From the NCBI GenBank assembly GCA_947446645.1, contig CANFHA010000006.1, forward strand, positions 62,001 to 126,000: a stretch of DNA of 64,000 nt, in the 5' to 3' direction. The first letter of the stretch is position 1, and each line of letters begins with the position of its first letter. The DNA comes from Chitinophagaceae bacterium. Lineage in GTDB: Bacteria > Bacteroidota > Bacteroidia > Chitinophagales > Chitinophagaceae. The position numbers were made by a program, and so were the translations under genes. Of this stretch, positions 1 through 7,934 are shown in pieces. The notes under the pieces are model-generated. The model had not been told where the DNA came from and searched no databases. It saw only the letters and a program-made list of their open reading frames with translations.

Positions 1-641
1 TACCACCATTGCACCAGTGCATCCTGCACACCTGCATACCATGAGTAAGACTTCATCCAGGAGAATGGCAACTCTATGGAGTTTACAATATGGAGCATGG
101 CAACTGTAACGAAGGTGGCTATATAGAACCAGATAGCCACATACAGGTGGCGCTCACGCCTTTTAAGAATAGTGCCAAACATGTTCCAGCCAAATGCTAC
201 CCATACAAGAGCTATGAGTATATCTATTGGCCATTCCAGCTCCGCATACTCCTTGCCAGAGGTGTAGCCCGCGAGCAAAGTAACAGCAGCCAGCACTATT
301 ATAGACTGCCAGCCCCAGAAGTGGAACTTGCTCAGCTTATCGCTGAACATCCTGGCTTTACAAAGGCGCTGCAGTGAATAGTAAACACCCATGAAAATAC
401 CATTGCCCACAAATGCAAATATGATAGCATTGGTGTGTACCGGTCTTACGCGCCCAAACGTGGTTTGCGCTGTATTAAGATTCAGCACGGGGAACACGAG
501 CTGGAAGGCAGCAAGCAGGCCGGCAAGCATACCTACTATTCCCCAAACAATGGTTGCGTAAGCAAACCATTTCACAATTTTGTTGTCGTAAAAGAACTTG
601 TCGTTTTGCGTTGGCAACCCTGCGTTTAACTCCATATTCAT
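1..641 (-). CDS. ccoN: cbb3-type cytochrome c oxidase subunit I, N-terminal part
   Basis: This is the first 213 residues of the haem-copper oxidase catalytic subunit; the gene runs off the left edge of the window. The frame starts at the ATG at 641 (MNMELNAGLPTQNDKF) and shows several hydrophobic helices. The motif RPVHTNAIIFAFVGNG is the helix II signature carrying the low-spin haem b ligand His. The inner-membrane enzyme reduces oxygen at low tension. It starts 9 nt after the stop of ccoS on the same strand, so the two are co-transcribed. In Bacteroidota ccoN is often fused to ccoO, but the fusion point would lie outside the window. Identification is by motif and by the neighbouring ccoS. 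Confidence 0.9.
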   Translation of the reverse strand, partial: MNMELNAGLPTQNDKFFYDNKIVKWFAYATIVWGIVGMLAGLLAAFQLVFPVLNLNTAQTTFGRVRPVHTNAIIFAFVGNGIFMGVYYSLQRLCKARMFSDKLSKFHFWGWQSIIVLAAVTLLAGYTSGKEYAELEWPIDILIALVWVAFGWNMFGTILKRRERHLYVAIWFYIATFVTVAMLHIVNSIELPFSWMKSYSWYAGVQDALVQWW

Positions 642-650
642 GTTTTGATA

Positions 651-809
651 TTATTTATTGTTCTTTTGAAACTCCTCGTCAAATAACATTCTCATTGCTG
701 CGCCATCCCTGTCTGCATACTGATCATCATACACACTCCAAATAAAGGCACCCAGGAAAGAAACGGCTACCAACAAACTAACTGATACCAGTATTACAAA
801 TGCGCTCAT
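651..809 (-). CDS. ccoS: cbb3-type cytochrome oxidase maturation protein CcoS
   Basis: A 52-residue protein, MSAFVILVSVSLLVAVSFLG at its N-terminus, with one transmembrane helix (about residues 3-25) followed by the CcoS/FixS signature WSVYDDQYADRDG (residues 24-36). CcoS is needed for cofactor insertion during assembly of the cbb3 oxidase. It lies 9 nt upstream of ccoN on the same strand and has a TAnnTTTG box 17 nt before its ATG, so it probably opens the cco transcript. Length matches the family (about 50-70 residues). It is easily missed because it is so short. Confidence 0.88.
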   Translation of the reverse strand: MSAFVILVSVSLLVAVSFLGAFIWSVYDDQYADRDGAAMRMLFDEEFQKNNK

Positions 810-825
810 AGCCTGCTTTATGGTA

Positions 826-833
826 CAAAACTA
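826..833 (-). promoter_or_regulatory. Bacteroidota -7 box upstream of ccoS
   Basis: The minus strand reads TAGTTTTG, matching the TAnnTTTG -7 consensus of Bacteroidota sigma-ABfrA promoters. It ends 17 nt before the ccoS ATG. No convincing TTTG -33 element is seen, so this is a half-supported promoter. Confidence 0.4.
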
Positions 834-1018
834 TCTGCTGCGGGTAAGGAGATTTATGACCATGCTCAATAGAAAAACTGATTATGGTCAGGAAAGGCGT
901 TTAGGTAATGTTATAAATGCCGGAGGCGGCATAGAATTTTGGATAGAATGATGGCTGTCAGTATGCCACGTGTCGACTGTCAGCGCTTATGCGCAGCAGT
1001 ACTACTACCTTTGCGCAA

Positions 1019-2344
1019 ATGAACCAAAGCACCAACGTAACTTTTTCCACTGCTGAACAGGCAGTAAAAATAATAACCAGTAATAGCCGGGTATTTATGC
1101 AGGGCGGCGCTGCAACTCCGCTACGCCTCATAAATGCAATGCTGAACAGGGCCGGCAGCATTCAAAATATAGAGTTGGTAGCCATAAGCATGTACGGCAA
1201 TATAAACTGGAACAGGCCTGAGGTGCTCAGCAGCTTTTACATGAACTCCTTATTTGTGTCTGATAATGTCAGGGGATGGGTAAACTCTGAATACGGCGAA
1301 TACCTACCGGTTTTTCTCAGCGAGATCCCCCAGATGTTCGACAGGAACATTCTTCCCCTGGACTACGCCCTGCTACAGGTATCGCCGCCCGATGCTCATG
1401 GCTATTGCACACTGGGCACATCACCCGACATTGCCATCAGCGCTGCAAGGAATGCCAAAAAGATCATAGCACAGGTAAATCCGCGAATGCCAAGGGTGTT
1501 GGGAGAAGGCATTATACATATATCGCGCTTCGACTCAGTAGTGTGGGAAGATGCAGAACTTCCGGAGATCAATTATTCTTTGAAAGCCAACGACACCTCA
1601 CTGAAAATAGGCGAAAAGGTAGCTTCGATAGTTGAGGACGGAAGCACGTTACAAATGGGCATAGGCGCAATTCCCGATGCGGTGCTGCTATCGCTTACCG
1701 GCCATCGCCACCTGGGTGTGCATACTGAAATGTTATCTGACGGTGTGATACCACTGATAGAAAAAGGAGTAGTTGACAACTCTATGAAAAAGGTACTCCC
1801 GGGCAAAACCGTAAGCGCTTTCGTTTTAGGAACACGGAAGATCTACGACTTTGTGGATAATAATCTGTCTGTTAACTGCATGAGCGCGGCCTTTGTTAAT
1901 GACACACATATTATCGGTCGCAATCCAAAGGTGGCGGCCATAAATAGTGCCATAGAAATAGACCTCACAGGCCAGGTGTGCGCAGACTCGATAGGCATGT
2001 ACCAGTATTCTGGCATAGGGGGCCAAATGGATTTCATGCGCGGCGCAGCTCTTTCTGACGGGGGTAAGCCCATCATTGCTATGCCATCTACAACAGCCAA
2101 AGGAGTCTCACGTATTGTTCCCAATCTCAAGGAGGGCGCAGGAGTAGTGACGACAAGGGGGCATATACACTATGTGGCTACAGAATTTGGCGTAGTGAAC
2201 CTTTACGGTAAAAACATGGAACAGCGTGCAGCGTTGCTCATAAGCATTGCCCACCCATCGCACAGAGACATGCTGGAGCAAGCCTATCATGCACGTTTTG
2301 GAAAAACACTTCAATCGCACAAACCAAATACAGTAGCCTTATGA
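1019..2344 (+). CDS. acetyl-CoA hydrolase/transferase family protein (4-hydroxybutyrate CoA-transferase-like)
   Basis: A family I CoA-transferase/hydrolase of about 441 residues that moves or hydrolyses CoA on short acyl-CoAs in the cytoplasm. The N-terminal half contains PLDYALLQVSPPDAHGYCTLG, with GIGAIPDAV, then HTEMLSDG holding the probable catalytic Glu (E237 counted from this start), and SGIGGQMDFMRGA with GGKPIIAMPSTT in the C-terminal CoA-binding half. The frame is open from an ATG at 989. I prefer 1019 because the shorter N-terminus fits the family (STAEQAV soon after Met), but this is not settled. The stop overlaps the next gene's ATG (ATGA), implying translational coupling. The acyl substrate cannot be told from sequence. 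Confidence 0.85.
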   Translation: MNQSTNVTFSTAEQAVKIITSNSRVFMQGGAATPLRLINAMLNRAGSIQNIELVAISMYGNINWNRPEVLSSFYMNSLFVSDNVRGWVNSEYGEYLPVFLSEIPQMFDRNILPLDYALLQVSPPDAHGYCTLGTSPDIAISAARNAKKIIAQVNPRMPRVLGEGIIHISRFDSVVWEDAELPEINYSLKANDTSLKIGEKVASIVEDGSTLQMGIGAIPDAVLLSLTGHRHLGVHTEMLSDGVIPLIEKGVVDNSMKKVLPGKTVSAFVLGTRKIYDFVDNNLSVNCMSAAFVNDTHIIGRNPKVAAINSAIEIDLTGQVCADSIGMYQYSGIGGQMDFMRGAALSDGGKPIIAMPSTTAKGVSRIVPNLKEGAGVVTTRGHIHYVATEFGVVNLYGKNMEQRAALLISIAHPSHRDMLEQAYHARFGKTLQSHKPNTVAL

Positions 2345-3621
2345 TGAAGCAAATTCTGTCTATAGTGCTATGTACGTGTTGTATTACCTGCTGGTGCGCA
2401 TTTGCTACAGCCCAGGCGCCGGGGATATCGCTCCATGATCCGTCGAATCTTGCAGATAACTTCTATGAAAATATACACGCTTCCACATACTGGTACAATG
2501 GTAATGAAAAGCAAACGCGTGACAGAAAAGCTATATTGAACATACTTGACGGAGCCGCCTACCTGGGCCTGAACAAGGTAAAATATGATTTTCCAAAAGA
2601 ACCGGCAAGCGATCTATCCGGTGAGCAAGCGTCTAAATATGATCGACAATTCACAACCGCGCTTATAGCGTTCTCTACAGACTTGCTACAAGGGGCCGGG
2701 ATCCAGAACCTCATCGCAAACGATGAGGTATCCGGCAGATTTAAAACGAAAACGGATAGTGCAATACAGCAGTGGGTGATGCATATTCCTGGCAATAAAG
2801 ATATTGCTTCTTACCTCTCCATGCTTGAACCAGATGACAAAACTTATCGTGTCCTGAAAAAGGGGCTAAGGAGCCAAATAGATTCAGGTAACCGAAAAAA
2901 GGTCACGCAGCTTACCGATGCCATTAATCTCTATCGCTGGATCGCTCATTTTCATTTTAATAAATACGTAGTAGTAAATATACCAGCGGCATCGCTCACA
3001 TTGTTTGATGATACAATCCACACCACTATGAAAGTAGTAGTTGGGAAACCAGCTACCCGCACACCACGCTTCTCCACCTGGTGCAACCAGATAGTGCTTT
3101 ACCCTTACTGGAACGTGCCGTCAAGTATCGCCAGAAAAGAGTTACTACCGCAATTCAGGCGTTCCCCGGCTAAGGTGGATGCTATGAATATGCAGATACT
3201 GAATGCCCAGGGGAAAATAGTAGACCCTTATACTATAAACTGGCAGGCACTGAGCAGCACTAACTTCCCCTATAGGATACGCCAGTGCACCGGCTGCGAC
3301 AATGCGCTTGGTGTAATAAAATTCAATCTGACCGACCCATTCAATGTGTATTTACACGACACCAATTTCAAATTGGCTTTTATGTCGGACAAAAGATATC
3401 TAAGCCATGGATGTATAAGGGTTTCGGAACCGGTAGAGCTTGGAAATCTATTGCTGGGCCGTGCACTAGATACTACCTTTCTTAAGGCATGCTTGAAGAA
3501 ACAGGAACCTGTAGCTATAGACCTAAAAACACAAGTGCCGGTTTTCGTTATCTATTCCATTCCCTCGGTATCTGGAGATACAATGACATACTACCGGGAT
3601 GTTTATCGCCTCTATAATTAG
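2341..3621 (+). CDS. L,D-transpeptidase (YkuD family), secreted
   Basis: A 426-residue periplasmic enzyme with an N-terminal signal peptide (about residues 1-25, ending CAFATAQA). The catalytic YkuD motif YLSHGCIRVSEP places His356 and the nucleophile Cys358 near the C-terminus. The family forms 3-3 crosslinks in peptidoglycan or anchors proteins to it. It resembles the large YcbB-like Bacteroidota type with a long helical N-terminal region (residues 30-215), although it is shorter than the usual 500-plus residues. The start ATG overlaps the stop of the CoA-transferase gene by 4 nt. The pairing of these two functions is unexplained. Confidence 0.87.
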   Translation: MMKQILSIVLCTCCITCWCAFATAQAPGISLHDPSNLADNFYENIHASTYWYNGNEKQTRDRKAILNILDGAAYLGLNKVKYDFPKEPASDLSGEQASKYDRQFTTALIAFSTDLLQGAGIQNLIANDEVSGRFKTKTDSAIQQWVMHIPGNKDIASYLSMLEPDDKTYRVLKKGLRSQIDSGNRKKVTQLTDAINLYRWIAHFHFNKYVVVNIPAASLTLFDDTIHTTMKVVVGKPATRTPRFSTWCNQIVLYPYWNVPSSIARKELLPQFRRSPAKVDAMNMQILNAQGKIVDPYTINWQALSSTNFPYRIRQCTGCDNALGVIKFNLTDPFNVYLHDTNFKLAFMSDKRYLSHGCIRVSEPVELGNLLLGRALDTTFLKACLKKQEPVAIDLKTQVPVFVIYSIPSVSGDTMTYYRDVYRLYN

Positions 3622-3820
3622 CGGCTAAGTTGTAGTCCCGGAACGGGCTAATTTTCTTTCCCGGGATATTCGCAACGGGCGCGGCTTCTTTCGTTTTATA
3701 AGACCAAAACGCGCTACTGAAAACTCGCGGATATGAGCAATTGCCTCGTCTACTGCGGACCGGCAAGAAATATGTTTCCCTGCTTAAATCCAACTCGCGT
3801 AAAGGAACAGCCAAGGTCAT

Positions 3821-4033
3821 TCAAGCATTCTTTACTTTTATCAACTCTTCAAACTGAAAGGGACAGTAATGTACTTCTTCCTTACCACTGCTGTTCTTTG
3901 CAAACCAGATACAGTCATACATATTTGCGCTGTACTCATTTGCCTGCACATCGTAGTGCTTTCCTCTTATCGTCATCTCTGGCCCTCCAGAAATAAGCCT
4001 GACCTTATCGCCAGGAAAAAATTCCATCTCCAT
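3821..4033 (-). CDS. YodC-like (DUF2158) small protein
   Basis: A 70-residue protein beginning MEMEFFPGDKVRLISGGPEM. The F-x-x-GD-x-V-x-L-x-SGGP-x-M-T block, followed by a C-x-WF block and a hydrophobic C-terminal end, is the DUF2158/YodC pattern, a small beta-barrel fold of unknown role. The frame is open up to an ATG at 4084, but the ATG at 4033 is preferred. It begins at the conserved block and follows a TAnnTTTG box at 4048-4055, which would lie inside the coding region of the longer form. It stands alone, convergent with the L,D-transpeptidase gene. Confidence 0.7.
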   Translation of the reverse strand: MEMEFFPGDKVRLISGGPEMTIRGKHYDVQANEYSANMYDCIWFAKNSSGKEEVHYCPFQFEELIKVKNA

Positions 4034-4047
4034 TAAAGTACTTTTAC

Positions 4048-4055
4048 CAAAAATA
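4048..4055 (-). promoter_or_regulatory. Bacteroidota -7 box upstream of the DUF2158 gene
   Basis: The minus strand reads TATTTTTG (TAnnTTTG). It lies 14 nt upstream of the ATG at 4033 and supports the shorter start. No -33 TTTG is seen at the right distance. Confidence 0.4.
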
Positions 4056-4254
4056 AATTTACCCTGATACAAAATGATTGACAACCGTCAGTGGCAAAAA
4101 TGTTCTTTGTCATTTGATGCGGCTTGCCCCGCACCGGTTAGTATCATTAAAGCCTGCCGCTCAATAGCTACGTTAACAGTTGTTATCGACAATCGTAGTA
4201 ATCAATATCATTTCCAGTAATGACCACCGTCACCTTTACCGGCATGGATGAAAC

Positions 4255-4262
4255 TACTTTTG
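4255..4262 (+). promoter_or_regulatory. Bacteroidota -7 box upstream of the 127-residue gene
   Basis: TACTTTTG matches TAnnTTTG and is followed 14 nt later by the ATG at 4277 in an A-rich leader. This favours 4277 over the in-frame ATG at 4220. Confidence 0.4.
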
Positions 4263-4276
4263 TAAAAAACAACACA

Positions 4277-4660
4277 ATGAACAAAGTAAACATCAGCCAT
4301 GTTAATAACATGCACAACCAATGGTTAAGAAGCCTGAACTTCTATAAAACAGAAATGACGATCCTGAAAGGTATGCTTACAGAGATCGCGGGAAAGAACA
4401 CCGCTCCGGAAATAATGAAAGAGGTTGAACATTTCGAAAATGGCTTCCGTGTTCAAACCAATAACATAGACACGCTCACTCATGAAATCCACGTAAATAT
4501 CGACGCTATCAGCAAGGCTGCACAGGCCTCTTCTGCAGGCTACATAGATGGCCAACTGCAGGCAGACCACACGGCGCTGGGAAACAAAGCAACCGTACTA
4601 GAAAACACAGTAATTGAGCTGGTACGCGCTTTCCGCAAATTCGCAGAAAAGTGGATGTAA
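4277..4660 (+). CDS. hypothetical helical protein
   Basis: A 127-residue, soluble, almost entirely helical protein beginning MNKVNISHVNNMHNQWLRS. Heptad-like stretches run through residues 10-60 and 75-125, with no signal peptide, membrane helix or Cys. It resembles the four-helix hypothetical proteins found beside respiratory genes in Bacteroidota, but I do not recognise the family. The frame is open from 4220; the start at 4277 is chosen because of the -7 box at 4255-4262. A good intrinsic terminator follows at 4760-4781. Function is unknown. Confidence 0.65.
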   Translation: MNKVNISHVNNMHNQWLRSLNFYKTEMTILKGMLTEIAGKNTAPEIMKEVEHFENGFRVQTNNIDTLTHEIHVNIDAISKAAQASSAGYIDGQLQADHTALGNKATVLENTVIELVRAFRKFAEKWM

Positions 4661-4759
4661 GGTGAAAAAGAAAATGAAAAAACGGGTGAATGAAAAGTTG
4701 AATAATGAAGAGATCGGAAAATGAAGATTAGAGTGGCAATGACGAAAGTAGTTACCCGA

Positions 4760-4781
4760 ATGGCCCCAGAAATGGGGCCAT
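4760..4781 (+). terminator. intrinsic terminator
   Basis: An 8-bp G+C-rich stem, ATGGCCCC pairing with GGGGCCAT around a 6-nt loop, is followed by CTATTTTTA. It ends the plus-strand gene at 4277-4660. Confidence 0.75.
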
Positions 4782-4850
4782 CTATTTTTATGCAATAACG
4801 TAAATGAAACGATTGAAAGGAGCCGACTAAAAAATAAATGATGCAGCAGA

Positions 4851-7304
4851 TCAGTTGTCGGATGAGATCAATAAGCCCTTGCGCCACGCAATAAAGTTAC
4901 TGAGCCCGCTGGAAATTATTACGATACTTAAGGTACTGCAAGGCATAAGCACAGCAGCCACAACCGGGCGCATGAGCCCCTGCATAGCAAAGTACAGACC
5001 CACCACATTATAGATGATGGACACAATAAAACTAACCCGGATCACGGTGTTAGATGCACGGGCCAGCTCCAGCAAGGAGTTAAATGAACCTATATTCTTA
5101 GCATTAAAAATAGCATCGCAGGCAGGAGTGAAATTATTGACATCGTCAATAAGTGTGATCCCTACATTGCTCTGCTGGAGCGCTCCGGCATCATTGAGGC
5201 CATCGCCTATCATCATTACCTTTTCTCCGCGCTTTTGCAGGTTTTCTATGTATGTCAGCTTATCTAACGGCTTTTGGTCAAACAGGAGTTCACTCTTTTC
5301 ACCAAAAAGCGCACTAAAGAAAGATCGCTGACGATCATTATCTCCTGAAAGCAAGGAAAGAGCATAACGCTCCTTGATCTTCCCTACCAGGCCTGCAACT
5401 CCTTTCCTCAATGCAGAACTGAGCTTTACTGAAGTCACGGTGTCATTGAACCTGATGTAAACAGTAGCATTATCATAATCCCCGGGATTGGTAATGCCCA
5501 CAAATTCCGCCGAACCTACCTGCATTACATCTTTTCCATAATGCGCCACCAATCCGCTCCCTGTCACTTCCTTCCACGAAGACAGCGGCACAATATTCCG
5601 CACGCCAAGCCACATTTCAAGCGCCTTGCTCACAGGATGATTGCTTTGCCTGACTACAGAATATAGCAGGTCCTTCTCTTCGCTGTTCAGTTCATGGCCG
5701 GCACACGCTACCTCTGTGGCACTTCCATCGGTCATAGTACCTGTCTTATCAAATACTATATGGTCTGTTTTGCCTATTTGCTCTATTACCGTTGCATCTC
5801 TTACATACAGCCCGTTGAGGCCCAGTATGCGTAGGATATTGCCATTTGTAAACGTTGCAGATAACAATAGTGCACACGGACAAGCCACAATAAGCATAGC
5901 AGATACGCTGCTCACTATTTTAGAGGGGTCGTGAAAATACCAGTATGCTGCAGTTAGCGCAGCCAGGGTAAAAAGGATCACCGTAAAATACCTGCTCAAA
6001 AGATGTATCACGCTTTTGCGGTCATTCTTTTCCAGCTTGTTTCCCTTGAATGCGTAATGATTCCAAAGAGAAGTAAGGTAGCTGCCAGCCACTGGCTTCA
6101 CTACTCTGATCAGTAGCTCCTCCCCTTTCTGTTTCCCACCGGCATACACCATTTTATCCTGCTCCACTTTCACCGGCTCCGCTTCGCCACTTACAAAACT
6201 GTAGTCTATCAACGCATTGCCATTGAGCACTACAGAATCAGCGGGTATGATCTCATCGTGGTGGAGCACTACGATGTCCTTTTCTTTCAGATCTTCAAGT
6301 TGCGTGCTTACAAGCCCGCCGGGGGTGCGCACACTCACTGCAATAGGGAAATAAGATTTGTAATCACGTGTAAACGAAAGTAACTTGTAGGTGCGCTCCT
6401 GCACTACCCTGCCGGCAAGCATAAAAAACACGATGCCGCTCATGCTATCCAGGTAGCCGGCGCCTGAGTTGGTTAGTATTTCAAACACACTGCGCGAAAA
6501 GGTAATGAGTAGCGCCAATACTATCGGTGCATCAATGTTCAGCGTTTTTTGCTTAAGCCCTGCCCACGCAGCACCATAAAACTCAGTAGCAGAATAAAAG
6601 AACACAGGTAATGAGAACAGAAGATTCAGGTAGCGGAATAAATTAGCATACTGGCTCTCTATACCCGACGTGCCAGCCAGGTATTCGGGAAAGCTCATCA
6701 TCATTATGTTGCCGAAACAAAAACCCGCAATACCCAGCTTTATTATTCGCTGCTTATTGTACGATTTAGCCTTTTTTTCGTTTCCGTCATCAAGACTTAT
6801 ATAAGGCTCATAACCAATGGTTGCCAGCAATTCCACTATTTTACGTAGACTGGTCTTTTCCCTGTTAAACCTGATGGTAACCTGCTTTGCCGTAAAGCTG
6901 ATGCGGCTCTCTGCAACACCGGCATCCATTCTGCCTATGTGTTCCAGCAACCACATGCAGGAGCTGCAATGTATGGATGGGATATAAAGTGTGGCTATCG
7001 CCTGGTCGCCGTTCACAAAGTTGCACAACCGGGTGCTTATTGCCTCATCATCTAAGAACGAATACTTATCGTTGCGTATTGGCTTTATTCTTGAAATGCC
7101 GGGATGAGACTGCAGATCGTAGTAGTCGCAAAGGCCATTGTTATTTATGATCTCATATACAAGTTCACACCCTTCGCAGCAAAAGTACTTCCCGTCTGCC
7201 ATGATGTTTGTGGTGAGGCAGGCCACGCCACAATGATAGCAGGCCGGCAACGCCTTGCCGCGCGCAATGGCCGCTGCTACTTCCAGATCACTTACCACCA
7301 GCAT
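4851..7304 (-). CDS. ccoI: copper-transporting P1B-type ATPase CcoI (FixI-like)
   Basis: An 817-residue heavy-metal ATPase that moves copper across the inner membrane for the cbb3 oxidase CuB centre. An N-terminal cysteine-rich region (CYHCGVAC near 22-29, FCCEGCE near 42-47) precedes an HMA domain with IHCSSCMW (C113, C116). The intramembrane metal site is CPC at 475-477. The phosphorylation site is DKTGTMTDG (D519), and the hinge motif GDGLNDAGAL lies further on. The Cys-rich N-terminus is typical of FixI/CcoI rather than CopA. Its start overlaps the stop of the upstream hemerythrin-like gene by 17 nt, so the two are coupled. It is separated from ccoS/ccoN by plus-strand genes. Confidence 0.92.
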   Translation of the reverse strand: MLVVSDLEVAAAIARGKALPACYHCGVACLTTNIMADGKYFCCEGCELVYEIINNNGLCDYYDLQSHPGISRIKPIRNDKYSFLDDEAISTRLCNFVNGDQAIATLYIPSIHCSSCMWLLEHIGRMDAGVAESRISFTAKQVTIRFNREKTSLRKIVELLATIGYEPYISLDDGNEKKAKSYNKQRIIKLGIAGFCFGNIMMMSFPEYLAGTSGIESQYANLFRYLNLLFSLPVFFYSATEFYGAAWAGLKQKTLNIDAPIVLALLITFSRSVFEILTNSGAGYLDSMSGIVFFMLAGRVVQERTYKLLSFTRDYKSYFPIAVSVRTPGGLVSTQLEDLKEKDIVVLHHDEIIPADSVVLNGNALIDYSFVSGEAEPVKVEQDKMVYAGGKQKGEELLIRVVKPVAGSYLTSLWNHYAFKGNKLEKNDRKSVIHLLSRYFTVILFTLAALTAAYWYFHDPSKIVSSVSAMLIVACPCALLLSATFTNGNILRILGLNGLYVRDATVIEQIGKTDHIVFDKTGTMTDGSATEVACAGHELNSEEKDLLYSVVRQSNHPVSKALEMWLGVRNIVPLSSWKEVTGSGLVAHYGKDVMQVGSAEFVGITNPGDYDNATVYIRFNDTVTSVKLSSALRKGVAGLVGKIKERYALSLLSGDNDRQRSFFSALFGEKSELLFDQKPLDKLTYIENLQKRGEKVMMIGDGLNDAGALQQSNVGITLIDDVNNFTPACDAIFNAKNIGSFNSLLELARASNTVIRVSFIVSIIYNVVGLYFAMQGLMRPVVAAVLMPCSTLSIVIISSGLSNFIAWRKGLLISSDN

Positions 7305-7833
7305 TTATACTTTTTTGTGCGTCCGCTATCTTAGGGATCAGGTAATTATTTTCAAGGAAGAATAGTTCTGCTATGCTTGTCTCCAGCAGCGTCATATTTG
7401 ATCTCAGGCGACGGTACTCGTCCGGGAACATGGTTTCAGAATATAAGGGCAAGCTGATCATTTGCAGCCGCGATAGCACTTTCTTCATGCTTTCATTGGT
7501 TGCGTGCAGCTCCATTATGTGCATGTCATGGTTTACCCTGCAGGTACCTGAACAATTGGTGCAGTCGTGATTGTCTTTGACCTTATCAGAAAGCTTGTCT
7601 ACATAAGGGATATAAATTCCCTTTCTTCCGCTTACATGGTTTTCAATATCAGACACGATCTTTTCGCATTTGCTAACATACTGCGTTGATGTCTCCGACT
7701 GCTCAAGACCATTAATTTTCTTTGCTTGCTTTTTAATATCTGCGCACAGTTGCTCAATGGAATCATAATGTTCCGTTTGGAGCGTTTGGGCAAACGTCTT
7801 TAGTTCAATCCCAGAAAAGCCATCATATTTCAT
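7288..7833 (-). CDS. hemerythrin-like helical protein with a CxxCxxxC motif
   Basis: A 181-residue cytoplasmic protein that looks like a four-helix hemerythrin/HHE relative. Candidate metal ligands are H22 (EHYD), H66, H102, H105, H110 and, in the last helix, FFLENNYLIPK, which resembles the H-x-x-x-E pattern of the family but lacks its His. An inserted C91-T-N-C94-S-G-T-C98 motif lies just before H102. The gene overlaps ccoI by 17 nt and sits first in the transcript. A role in iron, copper or oxygen/NO handling for cbb3 oxidase assembly is an inference from position. The hemerythrin assignment rests on pattern only. Confidence 0.6.
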   Translation of the reverse strand: MKYDGFSGIELKTFAQTLQTEHYDSIEQLCADIKKQAKKINGLEQSETSTQYVSKCEKIVSDIENHVSGRKGIYIPYVDKLSDKVKDNHDCTNCSGTCRVNHDMHIMELHATNESMKKVLSRLQMISLPLYSETMFPDEYRRLRSNMTLLETSIAELFFLENNYLIPKIADAQKSINAGGK

Positions 7834-7857
7834 ACATCTCTTTTTTAGCCGTTACAG

Positions 7858-7865
7858 CAAATTTA
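7858..7865 (-). promoter_or_regulatory. Bacteroidota -7 box upstream of the hemerythrin-like/ccoI pair
   Basis: The minus strand reads TAAATTTG (TAnnTTTG), 24 nt upstream of the ATG at 7833. The -33 element is not clear. Confidence 0.4.
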
Positions 7866-7934
7866 TAAAGCCAACAAGACGTGGAAGATGATATAAATCA
7901 GTTCACCACCATTTTTTAAAGAAAATTCCGCGAT

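Noticed and set aside
3548-3820. 90-codon minus-strand frame after the L,D-transpeptidase gene
   Set aside because: It overlaps the end of that gene on the other strand and has no motif; the real minus-strand gene starts further right (DUF2158-like).
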